A stretch of 64,000 nucleotides of DNA. Source: Bin80 sp026709335 (GTDB taxonomy: Bacteria; Bacteroidota; Rhodothermia; Rhodothermales; Bin80). The position numbers were made by a program, and so were the translations under genes. The notes under the pieces are model-generated. The model saw nothing but the letters and a program-made list of their open reading frames with translations, had not been told where the DNA came from and did not search any database. Shown here piece after piece: positions 37,221-45,441 of the stretch; position 1 is the stretch's first letter; each line of letters begins with the position of its first letter. The stretch spans positions 186,001 to 250,000 of the forward strand of contig OZ241385.1 in assembly GCA_965200825.1 (NCBI GenBank), in the 5' to 3' direction.

Positions 37221-38552
37221 ATGTGGGCGCTGAAATTATCGGAAATTGATCTACAACCGCTAGCGCAAAAATATGCACAGGGACGAGGTCTAATTTGGCT
37301 TGATAGTTCATCAGAATCCCTGCGATTTGATCGGTACTCTTATCTTTGCATAGATCCGATTGAATCGATTCCTGCATCGGTCAAAATGCGCGACTTGCGG
37401 CGCGTCCTCAATTTCTACAGGCCGGGTCGTATTGACTATGGCCCACCATTTCAGGGAGGATTGGTGGGGTTTTTTGATTATGAATTCTCAGAATATGATA
37501 TACAAGCAGCAGAGGTATCATGTCAGCATGATCAAACGGGTTGCCACTTCAGGCTATATGATACGGTCATCGCTGTAGATCACAGTGATAATCTTACATG
37601 GATCATCTCATCGGGCTTCAAAAAAGGATCCGTTGAGCCGGATAAGGATATAGCTCAAGCACGTATCAAAGCAGTTGAGCTGGACCTCCAAAACGTACCA
37701 GAATTTGTTACACCTGCTACAAATCTCATTTGGAATAATGAGATTACAAAGGCAGAATATTTGAAATCTGTACATGATATTCGTGGCTTTATCCAAGCAG
37801 GTGATATTTATCAGGCAAATTTTTCGCAAACTTTTATAGCAGATTTACCTGAAGATATAAATCCATTTCAGGTTTATCTCTCTATTCGAAAGAGCAACCC
37901 AGCTCCTTTTTCAGCCTATGCTGATTTCAATGGCCGAAATATTGCCTGTACCTCTCCAGAGCGATTGATTACTGTTGATGCTCGCGGATGGGTTGAGACA
38001 AGACCAATCAAAGGAACGATTGCACGGTCAAGGCATCCTGACGTAGATCAACAACGAAGAGACAGGCTACGCGAGTCGAAAAAAGATCGCGCTGAAAATA
38101 TCATGATCGTTGATTTACTTCGCAACGACTTATCGCAAGTGTGCAGACCGCATTCGGTGAATGTACTGGACCTTTGTGTCTTGGAGTCATATGCTGGATT
38201 GCACCAACTTACATCTTCTGTTCAAGGGCAGCTCATTGATGGATATGATGCTTTTGATCTAATGTCTGCAGTATTTCCGGGAGGATCAATTACGGGGGCA
38301 CCGAAACGTCGTTCGATGGAGATTATTAAACTTCTGGAACAACGACCACGCCGCGCTTTTTGTGGATCATTAGGCTTTTTTGGATTTCATGGTATTGCAG
38401 ATTTCAACATCATTATTCGGACAATTCAGGTTGAGGGAAACCAGGCACGCCTTGATGTTGGGAGTGGCATTACATCTTTGTCTGATCCAGAAGAGGAGTA
38501 CTTGGAAACTTTGTTGAAAGCACAAAAAATTTTTGACGGAACTACTAATTAA
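37221..38552 (+). CDS. pabB: Aminodeoxychorismate synthase component I
   Basis: About 443 residues from ATG 37221; a start at 37167 would add 18 unusual hydrophobic residues. The chorismate-binding fold carries GGLVGFFDYEFSEYD, IQAGDIYQANFSQTF (aminase motif), RPIKGTIARSRHP with the Lys of the PIKGT motif typical of PabB rather than TrpE, DLLRNDLSQVC and MSAVFPGGSITGAPKRRSME. With PabA glutaminase it makes 4-amino-4-deoxychorismate for folate. It is 15 nt before pabA. Confidence 0.9.
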   Translation: MWALKLSEIDLQPLAQKYAQGRGLIWLDSSSESLRFDRYSYLCIDPIESIPASVKMRDLRRVLNFYRPGRIDYGPPFQGGLVGFFDYEFSEYDIQAAEVSCQHDQTGCHFRLYDTVIAVDHSDNLTWIISSGFKKGSVEPDKDIAQARIKAVELDLQNVPEFVTPATNLIWNNEITKAEYLKSVHDIRGFIQAGDIYQANFSQTFIADLPEDINPFQVYLSIRKSNPAPFSAYADFNGRNIACTSPERLITVDARGWVETRPIKGTIARSRHPDVDQQRRDRLRESKKDRAENIMIVDLLRNDLSQVCRPHSVNVLDLCVLESYAGLHQLTSSVQGQLIDGYDAFDLMSAVFPGGSITGAPKRRSMEIIKLLEQRPRRAFCGSLGFFGFHGIADFNIIIRTIQVEGNQARLDVGSGITSLSDPEEEYLETLLKAQKIFDGTTN

Positions 38553-38567
38553 TGGGGTAGCCCTCAA

Positions 38568-39152
38568 ATGATCTTAATTCTCAATAATAGGGATAGTTTT
38601 GTTTTCAATATCAGCAGATATTTCCAGGAGCTAGGTGAGACGGCCGATGTGGTTGAATCGGATAATCTTACACTGCGTGATGTTGAAATAATGCAGCCGA
38701 AAGCGCTGGTGATTTCACCAGGTCCTTGCACTCCAGATGAAGCCGGAATCAGCTTAAATGTGGTTTCATATTTTTCCGGAAAATTACCAATTCTGGGAGT
38801 TTGTCTTGGCCATCAAGCGATTGCACAATCCTTTGGATGTACTGTAACCAACTCCTTATTTCCGAAGTATGGAGAGACAAGCCTTATAATGCACAATGGT
38901 CGTGACCTCTTTAGAGGGCTCCCCAACCCCCTTAAAGTAGGGTTGTACCATTCTTTAATTGTGACCCAGATTGATGAGTCCGATTTGATCGTTCAAGCTG
39001 AATCACCAGAGGGCGAGATCATGGGGATACGGCATAGTCAGGCTCCCACATTTGGAGTTCAATTTCACCCAGAATCAATACTGAGTGACTTTGGATACGA
39101 ATTTTTACAAAACTTCATATCAGCTACCGAGTGCTTTCATGCGGGGCAATAG
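38568..39152 (+). CDS. pabA: Aminodeoxychorismate/anthranilate synthase glutaminase component
   Basis: 194 residues, class I glutamine amidotransferase. NNRDSFVFNISRYFQELG at the start, SPGPCTPDEAGIS, the nucleophile elbow GVCLGHQAIAQSFG (Cys), and the His-Glu of VQFHPESILSDFG. It supplies ammonia to PabB from glutamine. It may also serve TrpE. The gene that normally follows, pabC, is displaced 5.3 kb downstream by the mobile island starting at about 39278. Confidence 0.93.
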   Translation: MILILNNRDSFVFNISRYFQELGETADVVESDNLTLRDVEIMQPKALVISPGPCTPDEAGISLNVVSYFSGKLPILGVCLGHQAIAQSFGCTVTNSLFPKYGETSLIMHNGRDLFRGLPNPLKVGLYHSLIVTQIDESDLIVQAESPEGEIMGIRHSQAPTFGVQFHPESILSDFGYEFLQNFISATECFHAGQ

Positions 39153-39277
39153 TGGGGTATTGGAGTGTTTCTTAACTTCAAAGCGCAAGTCTCTGTTCTT
39201 ATCCCACGACTGAAGAACTCTCACATTAAATTTTCTTGAACCGTAGAATAGTCTTGAAGTGAAATTCCTCTCGGCTA

Positions 39278-39466
39278 GCAGCCCGTGGATAAAGTCAAAT
39301 AAATTTAGATAGCAGTTTTTGATGCTGACTTTGCATGATTTGACAGACAAATTGATAGATAAAATGTGCTAAAAGCAACGATTTTGAGCGTTTTGGGAGC
39401 AAAAACGAAGATTTTTATTCAATTCAGTCTGTCCCCTTTCTATGAGAGACTTTATCCACGGGCTGC
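39278..39466 (+). mobile_element. MITE copy 1 (189 bp, TA target)
   Basis: A non-coding element with perfect 19-bp terminal inverted repeats: GCAGCCCGTGGATAAAGTC at 39278-39296 and its complement at 39448-39466. It is flanked by TA at 39276-39277 and 39467-39468. The TA duplication and TIR size fit a MITE mobilised by an IS630/Tc1-mariner-type transposase. A second copy with about five differences lies at 43741-43929 in the same orientation. Confidence 0.85.
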
Positions 39467-39472
39467 TATGGA

Positions 39473-39808
39473 ATGCAGGTTATCTCAGTGGATGAAATGA
39501 TAACTATTCAAGAATCGATTCCACGCGCGGCTGAAATTTTACGAAGAGAGGCTCATTCTGAGAATACCCACAGAGCATATACTAAAGCTTGGAATCGATT
39601 TTTACACTACTGTGGTGAGAAGGAGATTGAGCCTCAAAAGGCTTCTACGAATGATGTGGTAGATTTTTTATTCAATTAGCATCTCAACGAGTAAGAAATT
39701 CTGATAGAATGTTATCCATGGGAACACTAAGGCTGTATCGAAGCGCATTAAATCGTTATTTCGCTGAAATGAATTTGACATCGCCAGCTTCATCGTTGCA
39801 ACTAGTGT
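39473..39808 (+). pseudogene. Tyrosine recombinase (integrase), N-terminal remnant
   Basis: The first frame (39473-39679) shows a SAM-like core-binding domain of a phage-type integrase: SENTHRAYTKAWNRFLHYC, then DVVDFLFN and a stop. A one-base shift reopens a second frame that continues the same domain, LSMGTLRLYRSALNRYFAE, until a stop at 39808 next to the IS630 left end. The catalytic domain (RHRY) is missing. A broken, truncated integrase. Confidence 0.65.
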
Positions 39809-39869
39809 AATGTCATCTATAATATGTCGTCACAAATTTAGTATCTTTCTTGTCAAACCAAACACATAT

Positions 39870-39874
39870 GGAGG
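39870..39874 (+). promoter_or_regulatory. Strong Shine-Dalgarno of the IS630 transposase
   Basis: GGAGG with a 5-nt spacer to the ATG at 39880, which decides this start over the in-frame ATG at 39850. Most host genes in the window lack so clear a site. Confidence 0.7.
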
Positions 39875-39879
39875 TTTGC

Positions 39880-40946
39880 ATGAAGCGTTATATCATAGAA
39901 TTAAAGGAGGAGGAACGCGCAGAGTTGGAGGCGATTACCCGCAAGGGATCGCATCGTTCCCAGAAGGTGATCAACGCGTTGGTACTACTTAATTGCGACA
40001 AAGGGAGGTTCAACGATCGATGCATAACGGGGGCAGAAATCGCTGGGGTATTGCGCATCAGTACGCGCAGAGTCGACCGGGTCAAGAAGCGGTTCGTAGA
40101 GGGCGGCATGGACGCGGCACTTGGGAACCGGCAGGGGTTTCGTACGAATTATCTTCGGAAGGCGGACGGCGAATTTGAGGCGCGACTCATCGCACTCAGT
40201 TGCAGCACCCCGCCCGAGGGGTATGCGCAGTGGTCGCTTCGTCTGTTAGCAGATCGTGTCGTGGAGCTGGGCTATATCGAGAGTGTCTCGCACGAGACGG
40301 TGCGCCGCGTGCTAAAAAAAACGACCTCAAGCCTTGGCGACGCGTTGGGTGGGTGATTCCACCGCAACACAATGCCGATTTTGCCGCATCCATGGAGCGG
40401 GTGCTTGATCTCTATCGGCGTCGGTACGATCCAAAGTCCCCCGTGGTATGCATGGACGAGACCCCACGGCAATTGATCGGTGAAACGCACAAGTCCATCC
40501 CGCCCGCCCCGGGGCGAGCGGCCCGTGAGGACTATGAGTACCGGCGTCTCGGCACCTGTAATGTGTTCATGACAACGGAACCATTGACCGGCTGGCGCCT
40601 CACCAAAGCCGACTGGGCTCACTTCTTGCGTGATCTCGCTTTGCAATTTCCCAATGCCGTCCGAATCACGCTGGTCATGGATAATCTCAATACACACCGC
40701 CCGGGCGCACTCTACGATACTTTTGAACCTGCAGAGGCCAAAGCACTTTGGGATCGCTTTGAATTCGTGTATACCCCCAAGCACGGCAGTTGGCTAAATG
40801 TAGCCGAGATCGAAATCAATGTGATGATCCGGCAGTGCCTCCATCGCCGCATCGACTCCATTGACACACCACGTAAGAAAGTTGCCGCATGGAAAGCGGC
40901 AAGAGATCAAATCCAAGCGAAAGTTGACTGGCAGTTCACTACCTAG
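39880..40946 (+). CDS. IS630-family transposase, made by -1 ribosomal frameshifting
   Basis: Frame 1 (39880-40356) carries the HTH part (ITGAEIAGVLRISTRRVDRVKKR). Frame 2, entered at 40320 and ending at 40946, carries the DDE core: CMDETPRQLIG (Asp), LVMDNLNTHRPGALY (Asp) and HGSWLNVAEIEINVM (Glu). The fusion product is about 355 residues. The junction is a run of eight A at 40314-40321 holding the heptamer A_AAA_AAA in the right frame. The stretch GWRLTKADWAHF looks a few residues shorter than I expect of the family between Lys and Ala-Asp-Trp, a possible small deletion. All three catalytic acids are present. Confidence 0.85.
40314..40320 (+). promoter_or_regulatory. -1 frameshift slippery heptamer
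   Basis: A_AAA_AAA, read CTA AAA AAA ACG in frame 1. Slipping back one base gives AAC GAC CTC, which continues the transposase. The shift is the known expression strategy of some IS630 members. Confidence 0.75.
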
Positions 40947-41004
40947 GATGCACGGATGAAACTCAAACGATTATATCCAATATTTGATGAATGACATGAC
41001 ACTA

Positions 41005-41227
41005 GGCAGTAGGGGCACGATGGAGCTAAAGCCAGAACAAGCGTTCTCTCATATTCCTGCTCGGTCAGTTCCACCAATTCAATCATGCGTTCTCCGGGAA
41101 TCGGATCAATCGGTGCAGGCATTGGTCGGAAAAACTTTACATACAAAAACGCAGCCAAGGCCATGACCAGAATCAGGTGGATGCCCCATTCCAGGACTGT
41201 ACCATTACGTCGGGAGACTATAGTCAT
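41005..41227 (-). pseudogene. Membrane-anchored CPYC (thioredoxin-like) protein, truncated by the IS630
   Basis: From ATG 41227 a protein starts with one membrane helix (LEWGIHLILVMALAAFLYVKFF) and continues to TLVLALAPSCPYC. The TGC of the last Cys is followed directly by the IS end; reading on into the IS gives a stop at 40943. CxxC after a strand of small and hydrophobic residues is the thioredoxin-fold active site, so this is the N-terminus of a membrane-bound thiol-disulfide protein. The C-terminal half is not found on the other side of the IS. It follows the propeller gene by 35 nt. Confidence 0.65.
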
Positions 41228-41262
41228 TTTGAAGATGCCGGTAATCCAAGGTGAAGATCGTT

Positions 41263-42255
41263 CTATTCGATAGCCCAAACCGAAACCGTGCTGTCTTCGA
41301 CTTGGTAGATCCGGTCGTTGAGTGCATATGTAAATCTGTTCGCGGGTAACTTGATAGAGTGCTGGTAGTCTCCCGTAGTGGCGTCATAAATGTCAATCGT
41401 CTGGGCAACGTAAGAATGTATATATAACCTCCCACGATACACCGTCGGAAAATCCCCAAGAAGATTGGCCCCGTCTATTCGCCCTCTTCCTTTCTGAAAC
41501 TGGATCATCTTCGGCTCCTCTATCGAGGCATAATCCATCGTGGCCCGTGCGTACTTCATTGATCCGTCTGAACTATACTGAATGAACAGCGGATACCACT
41601 GAGTCACATAGATCATGTGCTCCTTAAATGTCACTATCTTGCCTGCCGCCAACTGCGTGGAATATGGGCTCTCGCCATAGATACGGCCAAATTTGACAAC
41701 ATCTTCGCCGAGTCGGGATTCAAATAGCTCTTCGTTGGTGTTTTCCTGAAGAAGAAACCTGGAATATATTCGTCCCTTTCGCGTGAACACGTATCGATCT
41801 GGATATCCATACATTGACGTGCCCAGGCGCTCAGACCGCAAAAAGGATCCTTCCATGTCAAAATAGGAGACCTCCGGGGGCATGTACTCAAGCATATACA
41901 CCATTGTGTCACCCAACACCCCAAAGTTCAAAATTCCCATGATTTCCCCGGGTCCCATCCCCTGACCTTCTCCGAAGGAAGTAACGTAATTCCCAAAAGA
42001 ATCAAACCGATGAATCCGATAATCCGCTTCATCTACCACATAGATGTATCCCATAGTATCAGCAAATACACCCGCAGGAGCGATTATCTTTTCACGTATT
42101 GCAAACAGCTCGCGCAGAGACACTACATCCAGAATACGGTCAAACGACTGCTGCCCTTCGATGGGGCTCACACTCAGAGACTTGAAATTGATAATATTCG
42201 CTTCGTGGTTTTTACTACAAGAAGCAAACAGCATGACTGCAAGAAGATAAACCAT
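41263..42255 (-). CDS. 6-bladed beta-propeller lipoprotein
   Basis: About 330 residues from ATG 42255 (lipobox MLFASC); a longer frame starts at 42324. Repeated NHL-like blades: GVFADTMGYIYVVDEADYRI, HRFDSFGNYVTSFGEGQG, MVYMLEYMPPEVSYFDMEG, GRLYIHSYVAQTIDIYDATTG. It resembles the BF3164-like 6-bladed propellers common in Bacteroidota, found next to small secreted peptides. It lies between the Cys-rich peptide genes and the CPYC gene on the same strand. No catalytic role is known. The ORF is intact. Confidence 0.75.
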   Translation of the reverse strand: MVYLLAVMLFASCSKNHEANIINFKSLSVSPIEGQQSFDRILDVVSLRELFAIREKIIAPAGVFADTMGYIYVVDEADYRIHRFDSFGNYVTSFGEGQGMGPGEIMGILNFGVLGDTMVYMLEYMPPEVSYFDMEGSFLRSERLGTSMYGYPDRYVFTRKGRIYSRFLLQENTNEELFESRLGEDVVKFGRIYGESPYSTQLAAGKIVTFKEHMIYVTQWYPLFIQYSSDGSMKYARATMDYASIEEPKMIQFQKGRGRIDGANLLGDFPTVYRGRLYIHSYVAQTIDIYDATTGDYQHSIKLPANRFTYALNDRIYQVEDSTVSVWAIE

Positions 42256-42598
42256 GCAAGGTCCAAGCCAGCACACGGCTTTTGCAGTCCCAGAGAATTC
42301 TCGATCTCTCACGATTACCGGCATCTTACAGAAGCATGTTCAGAGATTGGATTGCGGTTTCGAAACCATTGAAGACGATCACAGGAGTGGTTGGAGAAGT
42401 TTACGTGCCAGAATTCTGGCACACTTGCTTATGTATTGGGAGTATATTTGTGATGCACCCTTGTTGGTATCAAACGTCCATACGGCAACAGCAGGTGAAT
42501 CGAGTAGCTGTAGCTCATTCAGTGCCTCTCGGGGAAGCAGCTGGCAAGATTCCCGTGGACCATTTGATAGCCCCCAAAGTGACTTGTGCGACGGAACA
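42256..42598 (-). other. Stretch between Cys-rich protein and propeller genes
   Basis: 343 bases. Open frames exist on both strands (42254-42829 plus, 42519-42800 minus) but overlap the Cys-rich gene or lack protein character. It probably carries the propeller's own promoter or a third, decayed small gene. I could not identify it. Confidence 0.3.
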
Positions 42599-42868
42599 CT
42601 ATTTTCTGGAATAGCACGTTTGCCCAGATTCCCACCGAAAACAATTCTCTATCTGGAAAAATGTGAAACATTGCAGACAGTCCATAAATGCGCAAACATT
42701 CCAGCCACCACCGGTACACCCCACTCTGTAACAGACATGAGCGGCATCCCTGCCACAGTCCGGAACAGCCGTCCGTCCGACAACAACAGTCGGCCCCCAA
42801 ATAAGCAGGCCAACGAGCAACAGAGTTAGCGATAAAGACAGCGAAACACGAATTTTTCGATAGTTCAT
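42599..42868 (-). CDS. Small secreted Cys-rich protein B
   Basis: 89 residues from ATG 42868 (one at 42877 adds three). A basic start (MNYRKIRV) and long hydrophobic core (SLSLSLTLLLVGLLIW) form a signal peptide. The mature region of roughly 58 residues has eight Cys (for example AVPDCGRDAAHVCYRVGC, NVCAFMDCLQC) and ends TCYSRK. Not recognised. It shares strand, size class, signal peptide and Cys richness with its upstream neighbour (17-nt gap), so the two are likely related in role: small disulfide-rich exported proteins, possibly bacteriocin-like or peptide substrates of the nearby thiol-disulfide protein. Confidence 0.6.
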   Translation of the reverse strand: MNYRKIRVSLSLSLTLLLVGLLIWGPTVVVGRTAVPDCGRDAAHVCYRVGCTGGGWNVCAFMDCLQCFTFFQIENCFRWESGQTCYSRK

Positions 42869-42885
42869 CGTCAACACAAAAGATT

Positions 42886-43173
42886 TTAATTGTCAGGGGT
42901 AACAGTTATTCCAATAAACTTGCCCAGGCAATTCACACCGAAAATACAAGGATCATTTACTAAGCACCCGCCAGTGGTAGTATGGCAACACGATTCAGAA
43001 TGCCCGCAGAATTCTGGGAGGGGGAAAGGATCGCACGTGGTGGTACAGAAGCCTGTGCAAATTACATCTCCGTCACATTTTAAGCCAGCAGCCGCAAGTC
43101 CTGGCTCGTGATTCAGTGTAAATGACAGAACGGTCAAACAGACAGTTCCAATCAGAGATAAAACTACGCGCAT
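42886..43173 (-). CDS. Small secreted Cys-rich protein A
   Basis: 95 residues. Signal peptide MRVVLSLIGTVCLTVLSF..., cleavage near LAAAG. The mature part of about 65 residues contains ten Cys in an even, dense pattern (GDVICTGFCTTTCDPF, EFCGHSESCCHTTTGGC, NDPCIFGVNC) and ends in a hydrophobic tail. Not recognised. Even Cys count and export suggest a compact disulfide-bonded fold. It is the first gene of the minus-strand cassette that ends in the truncated CPYC protein. Confidence 0.65.
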   Translation of the reverse strand: MRVVLSLIGTVCLTVLSFTLNHEPGLAAAGLKCDGDVICTGFCTTTCDPFPLPEFCGHSESCCHTTTGGCLVNDPCIFGVNCLGKFIGITVTPDN

Positions 43174-43567
43174 GGCGCGACGGCTAAAAAGAGATAGAAA
43201 AAAATCCCATATTTAAGTAGATAAGAGCCTCGGATTGGAATTGAATGTTCAAGATTTTTTGTAACGTAGCCAGTTCGTCTGTACAAGGAATCCTTCACTA
43301 GTCTGTTGACATGCGCGCAATATTCGTGCCATACTCTGTCCAGTAGGTTCATCAACAGTTCTGAGGCTAGGGGAACGACTGTTTGCAGGACTTGACCAAT
43401 ATATCAACGGTATCCAGTGACTCCGTGTGAGTTGAACGATGGCCCTCGACATCATGAAACATGCTGTAAAGCGAGGGATTTTTTACAGCATGTATGCAAT
43501 AATTGATCGCTTATCGAAAGAGATAATTGTCTTGTTACTCAAGTCAATAATGTTTAAGGAAATGGCC
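43174..43567 (-). other. Region upstream of the Cys-rich cassette
   Basis: 394 bases. It probably holds the promoter for the cassette. Plus-strand frame 43439-43687 and minus-strand frames here have no recognisable features. Confidence 0.3.
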
Positions 43568-43740
43568 TTACGCCGTCCACTTCATCCGCCCTGTTCCGAA
43601 GCTGCTATTCGGGATGAATGTAAGCGTAGTGGCATCATAGCTGTCCGGTATTGGCTGTTTCTCCACAATCATCTTCCTCGCAGGTGATTCTCGCTCTTCC
43701 GGTTGAGACAAATCAATCAAGAGCATTTCCAGATCGTCTA
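43568..43740 (-). pseudogene. Unrecognised C-terminal coding fragment, cut by MITE copy 2
   Basis: A minus frame from the MITE edge to a stop at 43568 reads LSQPEERESPARKMIVEKQP and ends with SSFGTGRMKWTA. It looks like the C-terminus of a real protein whose N-terminal part is replaced by the MITE. Not recognised. Confidence 0.3.
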
Positions 43741-43929
43741 TCAGCCCGTGGATAAAGTCAAACAAATTTAGATAGCAGTTTTTGATGCTGACTTTGCATG
43801 ATCTGACAGACAAATTGATAGATAAAATGTGCTAAAAGCAACGATTTTGAGCGTTTTGGGAGCAAAAACGAAGATTTTTATTCAATTCAGTCTGTCTCAT
43901 TTCTATGAGAGACTTTATCCACGGGCTGC
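43741..43929 (+). mobile_element. MITE copy 2 (189 bp, TA target)
   Basis: Same length as copy 1, with TIRs at 43741-43759 and 43911-43929 (one end starts T instead of G). TA flanks at 43739-43740 and 43930-43931. By eye about five base differences from copy 1. Its right side abuts an IS630-type transposase remnant, so it appears nested in older IS debris. Confidence 0.85.
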
Positions 43930-43930
43930 T

Positions 43931-44352
43931 AAGCGACATCGACACCAAGAAGTCTTGAAATTCCTCCGTAAAGTAGAACGAGCAGTACCAAAGAATCAGG
44001 AAATCCATCTCATTCTGGATAATTATTCTACCCATAAACATGCAAAGATTTTGGACTGGATCGAACAGAAAAAACGAATCTTCCTCCACTTTATCCCAAC
44101 CAGCTCATCTTGGCTCAATCTTGTGGAACGCTTCTTTTGTACGTTGACTCAGAAGCAGCTTCGGCGGGGAGTGTTCTGCTCTGTTGTGCAGCTTGAACAA
44201 TGTATTCAGAATTATATCGCGACCCATAACGAGAACCTGAAGCCCTCGATCTGGACGAAATCGGTCGATAAGATTCTTGACAAGGTGGGGCGGGTAAAAT
44301 AAACTCTGACTGTGAATTCAATATAACTATTAATATAATAAGGACATTACAC
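43931..44352 (+). pseudogene. IS630-type transposase C-terminal remnant
   Basis: The frame from the MITE edge gives RHRHQEVLKFLRKVERAVPK, IHLILDNYSTHKHAKI (second DDE Asp), PTSSSWLNLVERFF (Glu) and a terminal KPSIWTKSVDKILDKV, stop at 44302. The N-terminal half, including the first Asp, is missing. The outer end GACATTACAC followed by TA (44343-44354) matches the ends of the 39805 element, so it marks the right boundary of this remnant. Confidence 0.75.
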
Positions 44353-44465
44353 TAGCTTTCAATCAATATTGTAGTTTTCTTCATTTGTCGCAGTGCAATG
44401 GGCAACGTAAACCTATGGTCATAGTCGAAAAACACTAAATTCAAGCAGGTTTTCATACATTTTCA

Positions 44466-45281
44466 ATGTTTTTTTTAGAGCAATCAAGGGAGCAAGGCTC
44501 AACTCGCCCTTTTGATCTTAGAGATCGAGGGTTATTGCTGGCGGACGGCATCTTTGATACATCCTTGATAGTGCAAGGCGATATGATTTTACGCGAGGCA
44601 CATGTGGATAGACTGATAGCCGATGCCACCGCGCTGGGGATTGTAATTAGCCGCCAAAAGATCAATAACCTCATTGATCAGACTCTCACCGAGGATCACC
44701 ATGGAGTATTGCGAATCACAGTCACATCCGGTCCTGCGGAGAGATGGGGTATGAATACTCAAAGGATACAGCCAACGGTGCTATTAAACTTCTCAGCCTT
44801 AAATGTAAAATACGAGTCTCGACCGATCTCACTGCAAGTTACATCCATTCAGAGAAATAGCACCTCCATTACAAGCCGGCATAAAACCCTTGCTTATACG
44901 GACAATATTGCAGCCTTCAGGGCGGCTCGCGATGAGGGCTATGATGATGCGCTCTTTCTGAATAATTGTGGCAATATTTGTTGTACAACAACAGGAAACA
45001 TTTTCCTGAATTTTGGAAAATATTGGGCCACTGCGCCGACGTCAGAAGGAGTTCTTCCAGGAGTTATGCGTCAGTGGGTGATGGAAATTGCTTCAAGTAT
45101 AGGTATTGAGCTTAAAGTGATGAGAATTCCGGAGATTAATTTGAAATTTGTAGAATCTGCCTTCATTACGAATAGTGTACGGTTAGTAACTCCGATTTCA
45201 AAAATAAATGAACTGGAACTCCAGCCTCAATTACCGACTGGGCTGGAGCATAATGTAATGAAGTTGATTGAGGTCAAATAG
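44466..45281 (+). CDS. pabC: Aminodeoxychorismate lyase (class IV aminotransferase fold)
   Basis: 271 residues. DRGLLLADGIFDTSLIVQGD opens the fold, SRHKTLAYTDNIAAFRAARD holds the PLP Lys, DDALFLNNCGNICCTTTGNIF is the PLP-phosphate region, and PTSEGVLPGVMRQWVMEIA follows. It releases pyruvate from aminodeoxychorismate to give p-aminobenzoate. A D-amino acid or branched-chain aminotransferase has the same fold, but position in line with pabB-pabA, same strand, argues for PabC. The 5.3-kb island now separates it from pabA, so it needs its own promoter, perhaps in 44353-44465. Confidence 0.8.
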   Translation: MFFLEQSREQGSTRPFDLRDRGLLLADGIFDTSLIVQGDMILREAHVDRLIADATALGIVISRQKINNLIDQTLTEDHHGVLRITVTSGPAERWGMNTQRIQPTVLLNFSALNVKYESRPISLQVTSIQRNSTSITSRHKTLAYTDNIAAFRAARDEGYDDALFLNNCGNICCTTTGNIFLNFGKYWATAPTSEGVLPGVMRQWVMEIASSIGIELKVMRIPEINLKFVESAFITNSVRLVTPISKINELELQPQLPTGLEHNVMKLIEVK

Positions 45282-45441
45282 CACGCAAAGAAGAGAATGC
45301 TGCCGAGATTATTTTCTCTTAGGATACACACAGATTCGGGGGCCCACCATTCATTTGACATATAGGTTTATTGAGTATTTCGGTTAAGTGAATTTAGGTC
45401 AGTATCTTGAGTGAGACCGGTTCACTGGTAATTTGAGCGAC

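Larger units (their letters stand above)
39805..41002 (+). mobile_element. IS630-family element with TA target
   Basis: About 1,198 bp. Ends are imperfect inverted repeats, GTGTAATGTCAT at 39805-39816 and the complement of GTGTCATGTCAT at 40991-41002. TA sits directly outside each end (39803-39804 and 41003-41004), as IS630 requires. It contains one transposase in two frames joined by a -1 shift. The sequences outside the two ends belong to different broken genes, so DNA next to the IS has been lost or rearranged. Confidence 0.85.

Noticed and set aside
42254..42829. 191-codon plus-strand frame over the Cys-rich protein gene
   Set aside because: No signal or domain; the minus strand has two consecutive signal-peptide proteins with even Cys counts, which is far less likely by chance.
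43439..43687. 82-codon plus-strand frame upstream of MITE copy 2
   Set aside because: Composition not protein-like and it overlaps the better minus-strand fragment.
45433..45441. TTG start for recG three codons upstream
   Set aside because: The ATG at 45442 gives the family-typical start; the TTG adds only MSD.
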